Positions 42,153 through 54,583 of a stretch of 64,000 nt of DNA are shown here, piece by piece (position 1 is the stretch's first letter; the number at the start of each line of letters is the position of its first letter). A program made the translations under genes and the position numbers. The notes under the pieces were generated by a model. That model did no database searches. It worked only from the letters and a program-made list of their open reading frames with translations, and was not told the DNA's origin. Source of the DNA: Aporrectodea caliginosa (lineage: Eukaryota; Annelida; Clitellata; Crassiclitellata; Lumbricidae); NCBI GenBank assembly GCA_020284085.1, contig JACEVL010000206.1, forward strand, positions 309,501-373,500, read 5' to 3'.

Positions 42153-42890
42153 AAAAAAGGACTGCTTAGCTCTGCAGCATAATATTATGTTATTAATATG
42201 AAGGGAGAACCCTATTCTTTCAGAGAGTGTGACACTAAGAATTTTGAGATCAGTAACCCTGCCAATCATATCAATTGGTGGGATAGTGACATCAGTTCGG
42301 TAATGGGGACGGGTTATGATAACTTCACAAGACTTGCTAGCATTTAAACTTAAGTGGCAACTTTTAGACCATTGCACAATATGTATGCGTGTTTGAATTT
42401 TTATTGCGTATGTGTGTGTACATGCATGTATGTTTGTATGTTTGTATGTTTTTATGCATGCATGCATGTATTAAAGTAGTTGTATATATGTGCTCTCGTC
42501 GTCCCTGCCAGCTGTTTTTGATATTTCAGTAAACACAAAATTATACTCCACATCACCTCCTTGGTGATGGCCCAAACATGGCATTGCGTCATTAAAAATA
42601 AGAAACCAACCGATTGTTTTCTTTAGACACCATTGAAAAGTCGTTGACAATTGCTATATTATAGGCTTTGTATGCATTTGCGAAATTTTAACACAAAACG
42701 TCAGAACACTAAAATCGGTAAGGTTGAAGTTAACGGCCATGACAGTCACAAGATCTTTTTAAACAATGGAAACCTACCAATTGTGTGACACGGTAGCCGA
42801 TTGGTTAGAGAACTCGGCTTATAAGACGGAGAGTAGGAGTTCGAGTCTCTGAGAAGGTGACTGTGTAGATACATTGAGCAAGACCTTCAC
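42153..42890 (-). repeat. inverted duplicate of 26158-27722 (empty-site copy)
   Basis: Read on the minus strand it reproduces 26158-26468 and 27278-27722 almost base for base, including LINE codons (VQWSKSCHLSLNASKSCEVI) and the SINE. It lacks the 809-bp TTAA element, having a single TTAA at the point of insertion (near 42590). The match stops abruptly at TCCTTTTTTGC. Confidence 0.9.
42780..42888 (+). repeat. tRNA-derived SINE
   Basis: Plus-strand counterpart of the 26170-26285 SINE: A-box TAGCCGATTGGTTAGAGAAC, B-box GAGTTCGAGTC, then the (AAT)n tail beginning at 42891. Confidence 0.8.
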
Positions 42891-43605
<715 letters not shown>

Positions 43606-44099
43606 AATCGTAATAATATTTTATTCTTTAATGAAGCGCCTGACAAACGCACTGCGCTGTACATGTATTGTACATGTTGTGACGATTAAACAATTCACAA
43701 GAACACAAATTACAGAAGACATCAATCAACAATACGTCCTTTATTAATTCAAACTGACAAATACGCAGTATGACTACAAGTCACAGTATGAACTGATGAT
43801 CACAAGTAATCGCAGGAGTCGAATTTAACTGTATGGCAGCCATGCAAGGCGCCCATCTTTAATGCCTTCGCCATAAATGGCATTGTTGCACTAACTGCTG
43901 CTATCTGATATCTTATCGAAGAATAGAATGGTTTCAAAATAATTAACACACCTCTTTTTAAGTGTTGAAGTTGCCCTATAAGTGCTGGTCCAGTATTCAG
44001 TCAACAAGTCGAAATCCCACACGTAATTCTTAATGACAGTTAACGCCAGTGATTGGTTTTGTCTGGCGCTATATAAACGTCGAATTAAAAATACACGAA
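43606..44099. other. gene-free stretch with retroposon tail
   Basis: AGCGCCTGACAAACGCACTG (about 43,635) is the inverse of the tail at 25,350. Towards 44,070 a GGCGCTATATAAACG tail precedes the SINE. No gene. Confidence 0.5.
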
Positions 44100-44290
44100 G
44101 CACAGTAACCGGCTGTAGGACACGTTAGACGATTGATTAGAGCGCTCGGCTTTTAAGACGAAGAGAGCGGATTCGATCCTCCCTACACGGTAACTGTGTA
44201 AGAACACTGAGCAAATCCTTCTCAGGGCTTTGAGAGTTGATAGTTGCCCTTAACGAAGACAAACATTACTCAAGGACACTTTAAAATGGT
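44100..44290 (+). repeat. tRNA-derived SINE
   Basis: A-box GATTGATTAGAGCGCTCGG and B-box GGATTCGATCC, CACGGTAACTGTGTAAGA, then the GAGAGTTGATAGTTGCCC body. The closest copy is at 4318-4500. Confidence 0.8.
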
Positions 44291-44469
44291 TACATACTTA
44301 CGGAAAGTACGACTAACTCACCACGGAAATTGAAATCTTATTTATGCCCTGGATAAATTAAGAGGCATATGCCTACCGCAAATTCAATTTTGTGAAGTAC
44401 TTAAAGATACCAGGACCATATACTTACATACATACTTATGTGTCTACGAATGTGTGTATGCCTGTATGT

Positions 44470-44642
44470 ATGTATATATTTATGTATGTATGTATGTATG
44501 TATGTATTGTATTGTATTGTATTTTGTATGTATGTATGTATGTATGTATGTATGTATGTATGTATGTATGTATGTATGTATGTATGTATGTATGTATGTA
44601 TGTTTGTATGTATGTATGTATGTATGTATGTATGTATCTATG
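44470..44642 (+). repeat. (TATG)n microsatellite
   Basis: TATG tetranucleotides with a short TATTG cluster near 44505-44525. Confidence 0.95.
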
Positions 44643-45430
44643 TATAATTATATCGATTTGCCTTCCTCTTACACAGAAGCGCAGAGCTTTCAATCGAAGT
44701 AGCCATTGTCTAACAACGTGTGGTCTGACGAGAACAATAACCGTCGCCCTCCTCCTTTTTCAAGGCTTTGGACTATCACAAACTGAAAACAGCAGTATGT
44801 ATCCAAAGGCTATGTACGGATATAGTGAAGCGGCAGAAGTGTGTGGTATTTGGATATCGAACTAATTATTTAACAACGGTATGTTATAGTCTTTGGACTG
44901 GCAACAACCGAAAAAGGCAGTATATAAATTATCCAAACGCTAGATAGAGATATAGTGAGGCGTCTATAGTCGATGGTTATAGTCGTATGTTTATTTCGAA
45001 CGTCGAGATTTGAAATGGGAAGAAGAGGAATATGGATAGGATCTGTGGAAGAGGATTTTTCGGTATTAAAATGAAAGACCTGCGCAAAAACTGCAAGAGG
45101 CGCGGAGTTCTGGCAATTTTTTCAATAAACATTTCAGAATAATATACAAGATTTCTTAGACACCTTCAAAAGACTTTGTTCCCAAGCTATATATTTTCAT
45201 GGACCGCAATTTATTTCGAGTCACTTTTAAACCATTATTTTTCTAGTAAGTTATGGTCGACGTCAACGGCATAAGATGTTGTTAAACTCTGAAAAGTACT
45301 ACTAATATTACAATATAATGGACACTGCAATTAATATTATATTGGAGAACTATTCAAAGCAATTTCAGAACACGTCAACTGCCTTTGATGTCATAAAATG
45401 TCGTCAAATTATTTGACACAACCTAGTTTA
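44643..45430. other. gene-free stretch with dispersed repeats
   Basis: Minus-strand CCACTGTTCGC-family copy (about 44706-44790), GGATAGGATCTGTGGAAGAG repeat (45005-45115) and GACGTCAACGGCATAAGATG (about 45257). No gene. Confidence 0.5.
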
Positions 45431-45433
45431 ATA

Positions 45434-45590
45434 ATGGTGGCCGAGTGGCTAATGGGTCGTCTTTCACTCTTTCGATTTAGGCTCGAATCCAGGACTCTTT
45501 GTGTCAACTCGACAAATGGACCACAATCTGGAACTGTAATTAACCATTGGAGACCATCACCTTGGAAACGCCTCTCTTAAAAAAAAATTA
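45434..45590 (+). repeat. tRNA-Ser/Leu-like SINE
   Basis: Begins GGTGGCCGAGTGGCTAATGG, a class II (Ser/Leu-type) tRNA 5' end with a good A-box (TGGCCGAGTGG), then B-box GGCTCGAATCC. It is followed by an unrelated body and an A-rich end (TTAAAAAAAAATTAAAAAAGG). The acceptor stem does not close, so it is a SINE or tRNA pseudogene. Distinct from the other SINE family in this window. Confidence 0.65.
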
Positions 45591-48231
45591 AAAAAGGAAT
45601 CGTAGCGTTTAAATCGTAACCGTAATATTTCGATCTCTTCAGCCTCCTAAAAGCAAAGACGCGGGAACCAGATTATTATTGTTCAGAGGCGCTCAGTCAA
45701 AGCAAAATGGATAGACAGGAACGGTCTCTGATTTTACTAATGAAACAGGCAGAATCACACCTTGAAACCGATATTTAACATCACGAAACTCGGTCGCATG
45801 ACCCAGGTAAGATATTGACATTTAATTGTATTACCGTAAGTATAGGTTCTAAGTTTAGAGGCTTTGGCAACCACAACTTATCGTTAAACGTTGCATAAAT
45901 TATTAATCAAACGCTAATGCATCCTTTGGACACCTTTAAATAAATGTCACAGGACATATATATATGCCAAACGCGATTCGTTCTATTAGATCTATTCCGA
46001 TTAGCGGCATTATGTCACAAAAACGGTGAGAACTATTCAGAATAATTTCTGTCGACGTCAAACCATATTAATTGTTGTCAAACGCAATTCGGCAACTATC
46101 TCTTTCGTTCCATTACTTTCTACTTTCTCTTAAAAGGTTATATTATGCAAACAATTATTTTTGCCGACGTCAACGGCCAATGTTGCCACAAGATGTCGTT
46201 AAACTCTGGATCCACGTCAATTATCTCATAAATTAGGCGAACGGATTAGAACTGTTCGAAACGACGTTTCTTCAGCTTTTGATGCAAGGGATTTCGTAAC
46301 ACCGGATCAAACGCTTTTATGTACGTTGTTCGAGAACACTAATTAGGCATGGAAAATAGTAGCCAATAGCTTAACGCGCTCTTATCAGACACCTTTTAAA
46401 CGTTATTTCAGGTGTTATATAATTATGCCTATGACACAACAACTATAATAATTGTATATAACGTTCACAGATATGCTAAGCTCAGAATCCAGAACAATGA
46501 CGTCGACAAAAACAACAATAATTATAAGAATTGCAAAGACGACGAAGTCGTATATCTGACCACATTTATATAGCGTCCGACTTCAACTGTTATTTGGTTG
46601 CATATATAAATTTTTGTTTATTTGTTTGAATGTATTAATGTTGCCATGTACAGTGCTGTGTGTTTGCTAGTGCTTCTCAATAAAGGATATACATTTTGGA
46701 CCAGCATGTAAATCGAAACACCCCTAGTATAGCGAAACCAAAGCAGTAGGGAACCAGCGGAAGCCACGAGCGCATGCGCTGTTACTTTATTTATGTGTGT
46801 TTAAGAAGAGATGACAATAAGAGTTTTCGTTTTTTTTTAAATTAATTTTTACGTGAAATTGTGTAGCGTGAGCCGTATCTGTTTCATGCTAGCTATGCGT
46901 AATTCTCAAAATATGTAGCTAAATCGATATATGCAAGTGAAAGTGCAATATAAAGTCTTATTATTCGGTCAGCGTTGGCCTTTGCAATTCTCGAGTCACA
47001 TACCTCTAGGTCGAATATTTGCATGCTACTAACATTCGTGTAAAATGGACCACATGGAATTTGTTAAAATTGGACCATTTGATGTCGTGTAAAAAGAAAA
47101 TTATCTAAACTGGCTCAATTTACACGACACTCGTGTATATTGGACCAGTTTTAAACTTAATATATTTACCGGTTCAATTTACACGACACTCGTGTATATT
47201 GGACCAGTTTTTTTAAATTATATTTTTCCAATTTCTACGTTTTCTATAAGACCTACAATTATTGCATCATTACATATTATTCTAGGGTCCTCATATATGT
47301 TAGCGCTAAATTTGCTTGGCATTCCGCCAATTCTTTGAACCTTTTAAAAGTAAAAATGCGTTAGGGGGTGCAAATTACACATGTTTCCCCTATACTGACT
47401 TACTTACTTACTTACTTTGCCTCGTCACTGTTCACAGTTCTAATTTATTCATTTATGATTTTTCTATATTTTATCTGCTATCTTTATGCTATAGGATCCT
47501 TTTCCCATTTGACTCTCTATCAGGTAGAGTAGGCCCTCAAAATCATAGGCCTGCGCGGCCGTGCCAGCTGACTCACCTGGCTTGTTCTGTGCTGACCTGA
47601 ATGTTAGATGCGTAGACAGTCAGCTATAGGCCGACTGAGAGAAGATGTGGATAAGACGGTCAGCCAATCGTGGCTCGCCTATCAATTCATAACAGCAGAA
47701 GTTCACTGACAGATGTATACTCAGCTTTGCCGAAAAGCTAAACTCAGCTTTTTCAATTCAATTCATTTACTTTAGCTTCTGTTTCATTACAGAGTTCTTT
47801 TGACGTTGCCTGTTACAAGTATACATCTCTTGAGCGAAGCTTTCCGAAACATGCATGTGTGATGTCAAAGATGAGGTCAACAATCTAAGTGTGTACGTAA
47901 TTATAATAATCATATATTTCGACGATCGACATGCCTCGACATTTGCTTGGGCCTTTGAAGCAGACAACCGAAGGAACAGACATCATCCACAGGCACTTGA
48001 GAATAAACTTTACAAGCACCCAGAAACTTAACTTATCGAAAACATTCTCATTCATGATTTTATTGTCTCCATGCCAACTAAATAGTTAGGCCTATATCTT
48101 TGTATAGGCGCCCATAAGTCTACTTTTATTTAAACTGTGCATTTCCATGTATACGCAATTCATTCTAATCACCTTTACAAGAGTGGCGTGGTAGTTTTTC
48201 TATATCTCCAACATAGTAATCTACGCGTATA
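45591..48231. other. gene-free stretch
   Basis: Contains GACGTCAACGGCCAATGTTG...AGATGTCGTTAAACTC (46170-46205) and a two-unit tandem repeat (47108-47212; TTTACACGACACTCGTGTAT in each unit, itself near-palindromic). There is also a (TTAC)n run near 47395-47412 and an unremarkable 94-codon frame at 47316. No gene supported. Confidence 0.4.
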
Positions 48232-48303
48232 CAGGCCCGCATTAAGGGGGGGGTTGCTAAGGGTGCTGCAGCACCCAGGCCCGCAGTTTTGAGAGGCCCG
48301 CTT

Positions 48304-48334
<31 letters not shown>

Positions 48335-48458
48335 GTGTGTGTGTGTGTCTGTGTCTGTGTCTGTGTGTGTGCATGGTGGATCGGTGGTTGTCAAAGGGGA
48401 CCTTTAATTGGAAGGTAATCACAACACCCGGGCCCGCACTAGCCTTAGTGCGGCCCTG
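48232..48458. mobile_element. 227-bp hAT-like MITE
   Basis: Ends CAGGCCCGCATTAAGG and the complement of CAGGGCCGCACTAAGG. The flanking 8-mers CGCGTATA and CGATTATA agree at six of eight positions, as for an aged hAT target duplication. The interior is a (TA)n/(TG)n tract. Related solo end at 3395-3461. Confidence 0.7.
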
Positions 48459-49493
48459 CGATTATAGCTCAAACATATAAGGAGTGTGTTTCTCTTATAT
48501 AGACTTAATAGCATTGGCTTACTTGTCAAATGAGTTGCATATGATTGCATATGCATATAAGACGATATAATTGTAAGCTCTAGGCTGTAAGGTTTCAGCA
48601 GGCCCATGTGAAAATGGGGGCTCAAGCACCACTAGACCATCAAAACCAATACCTCCACCGCCGCGCCCTATCACCAAATACGGTTGATGCTCACACCCAC
48701 GAGCATTTTCTTCACAAAGGAAATATACGATACAGCTCACCCATGGGCGTATATGCCCGAATATAATTCACATGCTGAACATATACTCACCCCAAGTAAG
48801 TACTTGGTTTTAATCAGCGATGAAGAGGATAAGCTTATATTATAAGGTAAGAGGGACTCTAGGTTGGAACCCTGTGGAAGACAAAGTGAGATCATTGATC
48901 ATTTAAACCGTGCTTGAGTCCCCCCGGAGTGGAACGAACGCAGCTACGACAAAGGGAGACCAACGAAACCGAACGACGTTTAACTATGCATCAAAAAGAA
49001 TGCCATATTCACAGTGTCATACCCACTTCAAAAATGGCAGGGAGAGTTACAACAGCCCCAAAGATGTCCAGTTGTCCACAGTAATGTGAGTTAGAACAGA
49101 TGATTGATCTCTGAGACGTCAGGCATCGTCCCAGGTTTCACAGCGAAGGGTGTCTATGAATGCAGTGGCATTGTGGCGTTGAACACAGTTTTGAAAGATT
49201 TCGAAAGGAAGTTAGCTTATAACGTCTTTTTGTAGACACAGCGGAGATGCGACATCTAAACTCGGATAGAAATTTTGCATTTACAGAGGCAATGGGTTCA
49301 AACATTCAAAGGCAATGGGAACAAACAAGTAGAATTTTGTAATTACTACTATAATTATTCATGTTATTAATATTATAATTTTATTAATCTCGGAAAATTA
49401 TAGTAGTAGACCTATTTATGAGCCGACGCGTTTTGGTAACTATAAATTGTAATTCAATGCCTACGTCGATGCTAGCCCGGTACATGGAAACTG
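48459..49493. other. gene-free stretch
   Basis: No coding region, RNA gene or repeat family recognised. Frames of 68-73 codons lack any feature suggesting real genes. Confidence 0.4.
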
Positions 49494-51745
49494 TTAGCTA
49501 TAGGGCTTAGAGTTTATAAACTAGATTTAACCTTAGAAAGTACAAAAAGATGGAAATTATATTTAGAAAGTACAAAGAGATGGAAATTATAATATCCACT
49601 ATCCAAGATTACTGTTAGCACGCTAGTGATCAACCGATATCAGTTTTAGCTTGACATACTAATCATATTCCGCATACTCAAAATATACCACTTTGATCCT
49701 GCAATTTCCTAAGTTCTTTTATTGTTACATTTGTACTTTTTGAGGCTGTATTATTAATTCAGAAGCTGTAATTCTGTATCCTTCATGAATATTCACTCTT
49801 TTAATTATTATAATTGTTTTTTCTAATTAGGTTGAAAACTTGAATCTCTATAGTTCTAATGTTTATAGTCTATGTAACATAGACTATGTTACATGTCATA
49901 CACTTTGAACTAGTGTATGAGTGGTTTAAAACAATTAACATTTCTGAGACTTTAAAAAAAATCTTGTTTCAGATGTTGAGACTAGCTTTCAACCTTGTTT
50001 GTTCCACGTGTTTTATTCACTAAACACATCATTAGTGTTGTAAGCATATGAATTTATCATTTTGGCTAAATAAGATAGATGTAATGTGAACATTGCATGG
50101 CCGCCAAAGGTAATAAGAAATCAGGTTCTGGCTACTCTCGGGGTTAATATAAAATCAATTTTATATTACAAGGGGGAGTGGTAACCCGAAATGGTGTAAC
50201 ACCAGGACGGTTCTTTTCCAAGCCAACCATTTTGCCACCGGAGGTGGATCGACAGCGTGCCAAACATACCAGTAGATATGCCATAGTTCTCCATTTGACC
50301 TAACCAATTTGCTGACGAAGGTGGAGTGATGACATGCAAGGATATACCTGCAAAGACCATCGCTCATTTCCAGCTGTTAACTCCTCTTAAAATGGATTTT
50401 GTTCGTTATGTATCTATCATTAATGATAAAGACGAATAACTAGATAGCGAAAATGACTAATCGCTCTCATAACCCGAAACCGATAAAATGGAGTTATACT
50501 AATCCTGGATGCATATTGCTCGTAGATTTGCGCAAATGGAAGGCCACAGTTCTTCATCTGAGTCGTATTGTGCTCTATGGAGTTATGAAATCAAGTGCTA
50601 ACAAATAAATTGTAACTGTAATTAGACATTTATATAGCGTCGTTGTGAGATCCAATAAAACCAGAGGCGCCTTTTTCTGCGTTAAATGTACGATATCAAA
50701 TATCGTAAGAACTCGAATCACATCAATTAGGAAAAAAACAATGCACAGTAAAATATTAAAGTGGAAGAGTCATAAATGGCAGGCTCCCGCAAACACGTGG
50801 AGCGTAGGCAGCGAATTCTCGTCAACATCTCAAAATGGCATCATGTTCGGAGTCAACGACCGGTGTAGAGATTATCCCTCATTCATCCTACACCCTCAGG
50901 TAACTTGAAATCGCGTTCAGAATACCGGGAGGTAGATGAAATCGATTTCAAGTTACCTCTGAGGGTAGATTGACGGCAATCTCATCCGAACCTCTACGAT
51001 TTCATGTTACCCCTCAAAACATTTTTGTCTAAGAACTTACAGAGCCACAGTAATGATCAAGGCATCAGGCGATGATAGAAATTTTTCTTTGCCACAATCT
51101 AGAGTTCATAAAATTTAAATGAATCTTTAGTTTAAGTTTTTATGTAGACATGTTGGAAACAAGAAACACTTAACGCCTTTTAAAATAGTAATTAATATTC
51201 AGTACTGTTGTTAGGCAAATGAAAATCATGCTATACCGTACATCTTAACCAGAATCTAAAAGGTTAATTGTCCTAAGAAAAAGGCATGGACGCCCTGAAT
51301 GAGATAAGATATCAGATAAGGAACTATTTACTTTTAAGTATTAAAAAGCAATTGGATACTTGTTTTTTATCCGACCACCAAAATTTACCAAACTTATTTA
51401 TATGGTCAATTTAAAATGGAAGTTGGATTGATTAAATTAATTATGTGCTAAAATTAAAGTTGGACTAGTGACTAGTGACAATAATTCTTTGCTTAAAATT
51501 AAATAGACTTTCAATTGAAGAAACTAATTCTTCGCTTAAATAGAAGCTGGATTGAAAAGAAAAATTCGTTGCGTAAATGGAAGTTGGATTGGTGAAAATA
51601 ACTCTTTGCTTAAATAGAAGTGAAAAGAAACAAAATTAATTGGATATAATTTATTTTGTTGGTCGGATAAAAAAAGCAACTGAAGAATGTAAACAACACA
51701 AATGCAAATTTACCTTAATTTCAAATTTAATAATGGTCATTCACA
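49494..51745 (+). repeat. segmental duplicate of the TRIM gene's 3' flank
   Basis: Two blocks match 58110-59165 in the same order: GTTAGCACGCTAG...CAACCGATATCAGTT...AGCTGTAATTCTGTATCC (49610-49790), and GGGAGGTAGATGAAATCGAT through repeated AAATGGAAGTTGGATTG words to AAATGCAAATTTACCTTAAT (50925-51745). The partner ends next to the NHL stop codon at 59191; here the similarity stops and unrelated DNA follows. A segment of about 1.1 kb (49,800-50,920) is unique to this copy. Confidence 0.75.
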
Positions 51746-51895
51746 GAGCTTCTCACTTGAAAATAGAAGGCGATCTGAAAATCGATCACGCTGGATTGCG
51801 TAGGCGATCGGTGCGCGATCGACCTCGAGAGCTTTCGTGTACAGAGTATTTTGTGTATCGTATTGGTATAGCTGCATATTATATACACCGTGATT

Positions 51896-52428
51896 CAATA
51901 AAAAGTAAGCCAAACTTTGTATTTCATATAAGTACTTCTAACATGAAAACAGTATTTCATATTTTTGTGAAGAAACTCTCAGTAGTATGGTTTGATTATT
52001 TAAATAAAGAAGATGTTCAAAATGTCCTCCTTCTGCTTGCACGCAAGCCTGGAGGCGCTGGCGCCATTGGGCAACGTTTTCTTCAATGCGCGTTGATCTT
52101 CGTCTGCCACTACCAATGATGCGGTCGACTGACCTGTTACGCTAATTTGGCTGTGCAGTACAAATTTATGGCTATTAGGTTTAATTTTTTGCAGTTACTG
52201 TTAAAATCGTCGCGAATTTTTTTTATTAGATATAGTTACTGCAAAAACGATGACTGTGGTTATGTCACGATCTACATCACGTAGGCTAAAGCTACATAAC
52301 AAATGTGTTTGAATCTTAATACTATAGTGAAATATCTTTAATTTCACGCATTAAGTATAAATAACTTAAAAAAATTGGCAGAGTTATTTGCATGCAAAGT
52401 CGGTTCATATATGCTGGCCCACCCTGTG
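51896..52428 (-). mobile_element. mariner-like element relic, internally deleted
   Basis: Bounded by TA dinucleotides (51894-51895, 52429-52430) with degenerate inverted ends: CACCGTGATT...ACTTTG and, on the complement, CACAGGGTGGGCC...ACTTTG. On the minus strand near 52130-52010 a reading frame gives VDRIIGSGRRRSTRIEENVA, QWRQRLQACVQAEGGHFEHL and a stop, the C-terminal end typical of mariner-type transposases. The catalytic domain is gone. Confidence 0.7.
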
Positions 52429-54415
52429 TAAATAAGCAAGAGCGCAAAGAACGCACCTGTATGCCCAATAGCAATTGAAGCAACATTTAATGCAATTACA
52501 GCGGTAGTTTTGATACTAATTCCATGTAGACATAAAATACACCTTTTATCTCTTTTTAAACTGGTGTATTGTTGGCAGGTAAGAGAGTTCAATCGTCAAG
52601 GAGTTCCAAAGCATCCGTCCGTCATCCCCTTGGAAATCTCGACGTTTGAGGCCCTTCACCTCAGCATCGCCACGTCGCATGGTTCAATCACACTACTATC
52701 CGTCTACCGACCTGGCTCTGACGCTCCCACAGGACAATTCTTCGATCAGTTCTCTGTCCTCGAATGCCTTGTCACCAGAAATAGCCAGCTACTGATCATT
52801 AACGATTTTAATCTTCACCTAGAAGATCATGCTGACCCGGCTGCCATCTCTTTCCTCGAGCTTCTTTCTCATTTTGGATTGCATCAGTACGTCAATGAAG
52901 CTACCCACCAACAGGGCGTGTGTTCTTGATCTGATTATTACTGCTGACAATGAACAAGTTCGTAACCTACAAGTTCAACCTCCTACTCTCTCTGATCATG
53001 CGTTCATTCAGTTCGTCCTACCTCATCTCCATTCTCAGCCTCTTCAAGCCATTCGCAAATCTCGTGGCTGGATATCCCTTGACCGTCGGATGCTTGGCGA
53101 TGCACTTCGTGGCTCTCAGCTGTCTTCTCCGCATCGACGCTTGACGCGCTAACGGTAGACGAGTTCTTCGACCTCTACACTAACACCATGAGCCAGCTTA
53201 TTGACACCATGCTACCGCTACGGGAAGTGAAGACTCGCTGCTGACCTTTGGCCGTCTGGTTCGACCGCGACTGTCACCAAATACTTCGTCGCTCTCGCTG
53301 CTTGGAGAGGCGTTTCCGCCGGACACGGGATCCGGCCGATCGACTGGCCTGGATCACACAACTTCGTGCTCTCCACCAGCTCTACCACCGGAAGGAGGCG
53401 ATCTACTGGGAAAACCTTGTCATACGAAATAAGAAAAACCCAATACGACTATGGTAATCCATCTCCGGTCTTATGGGACGCTCTTCTCGACCGCCAGAGG
53501 ACCCTCCTTCTCAGCCAGTGACTTCCTCGCGATGATTACTACCAAGATAGAAGACCTTCGCGCTTCAATCGCTGACTCGCCTCCGCCTTCATTGCGTCGA
53601 TTGATTCCGTTCTTGATGGATTTCAACCGATTCTGGAAACTGACCTACGACGTCTGCTTGTTTCTTCGAACTTAAGTCTTGTGAACGGGACCCCTCTTCC
53701 TCCATTTATTATTGCTGATGTTGCTGATGACACTGTCCCATTTTTACTGTATCTATTTAATAGGTCTCTCTCTCTCTGAAGGCTATCTTACTGTCTCACA
53801 AAAACGAGCTCTTGTTTATCCTACTCTCAAGAAACTTAACTTGGATTCTAACCTCTGTCAGAATTACCGCCCAATCTCCAACCTTTCCTTCCTTTCCAAG
53901 ACTCTTGAACGTTTGGTCTCTCTTCAACTTCTCTCTTGAGCAGTCAGGACTTCTTCTTCCTAGTCAATCAGGTTTCAGGGCTAATCATTCCATTGAAACT
54001 GTTCTTCTGCCCTGCTAACTGACATCTACTCCGCTGTTGATAGATCTCAACTTACACTGCTGGCTCTATTTGATGTCTCTGCTGCTTTTGACATGGTTGA
54101 CCTTGACATTCTGCTGCACCGCCTGGAGGCCTCCTTTGGCATCAGAGGCCCTCCTCTTCTCTGGCTCCGATCTTACCTTACTGGCCGTACTCATATGGCT
54201 ATTTGGGTGACTCTAGAACTCCATGGATCTTGGTCAAATATGGTGTTCCTCAGGGCTCTGTCCTGGGTCCTCTCCTCTACCTCTTATATACGGCCGACAT
54301 TCCAGCCATATTCTCTAAACACTCCTCAACTGGTCACCTCTATGCTGAAGATGTACAGGCCCTTGTCCATGGTCCACCCTCTGTTCAGCTTGCTCTTACT
54401 GGTCGCATTGATGAT

Positions 54416-54492
<77 letters not shown>
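54416..54492 (+). repeat. (CT)n microsatellite inside LINE reverse transcriptase
   Basis: About 38 CT dinucleotides directly after GATGATG, replacing a short codon stretch between GRIDDA and the downstream WMSSNRLSLNPNKT block. Confidence 0.95.
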
Positions 54493-54583
54493 ACTTGCAC
54501 CTCTGGATGTCCTCCAATCGGCTCTCACTGAATCCAAATAAAACGCAGCTCACCTGGTTCGACACTCGCCAACAGCTTCTTAA

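Noticed and set aside
45434..45500. Functional tRNA-Ser/Leu gene
   Set aside because: A and B boxes are good but the acceptor stem and variable arm do not close, and a retroposon-like body with A-rich end follows.
47316..47600. 94-codon plus-strand frame
   Set aside because: No motif, no splice or homology support, and it crosses a (TTAC)n run.
51640..52119. 159-codon plus-strand frame
   Set aside because: Its first part is a copy of non-coding DNA downstream of the TRIM-NHL gene, and its last part is the antisense of a mariner transposase end.
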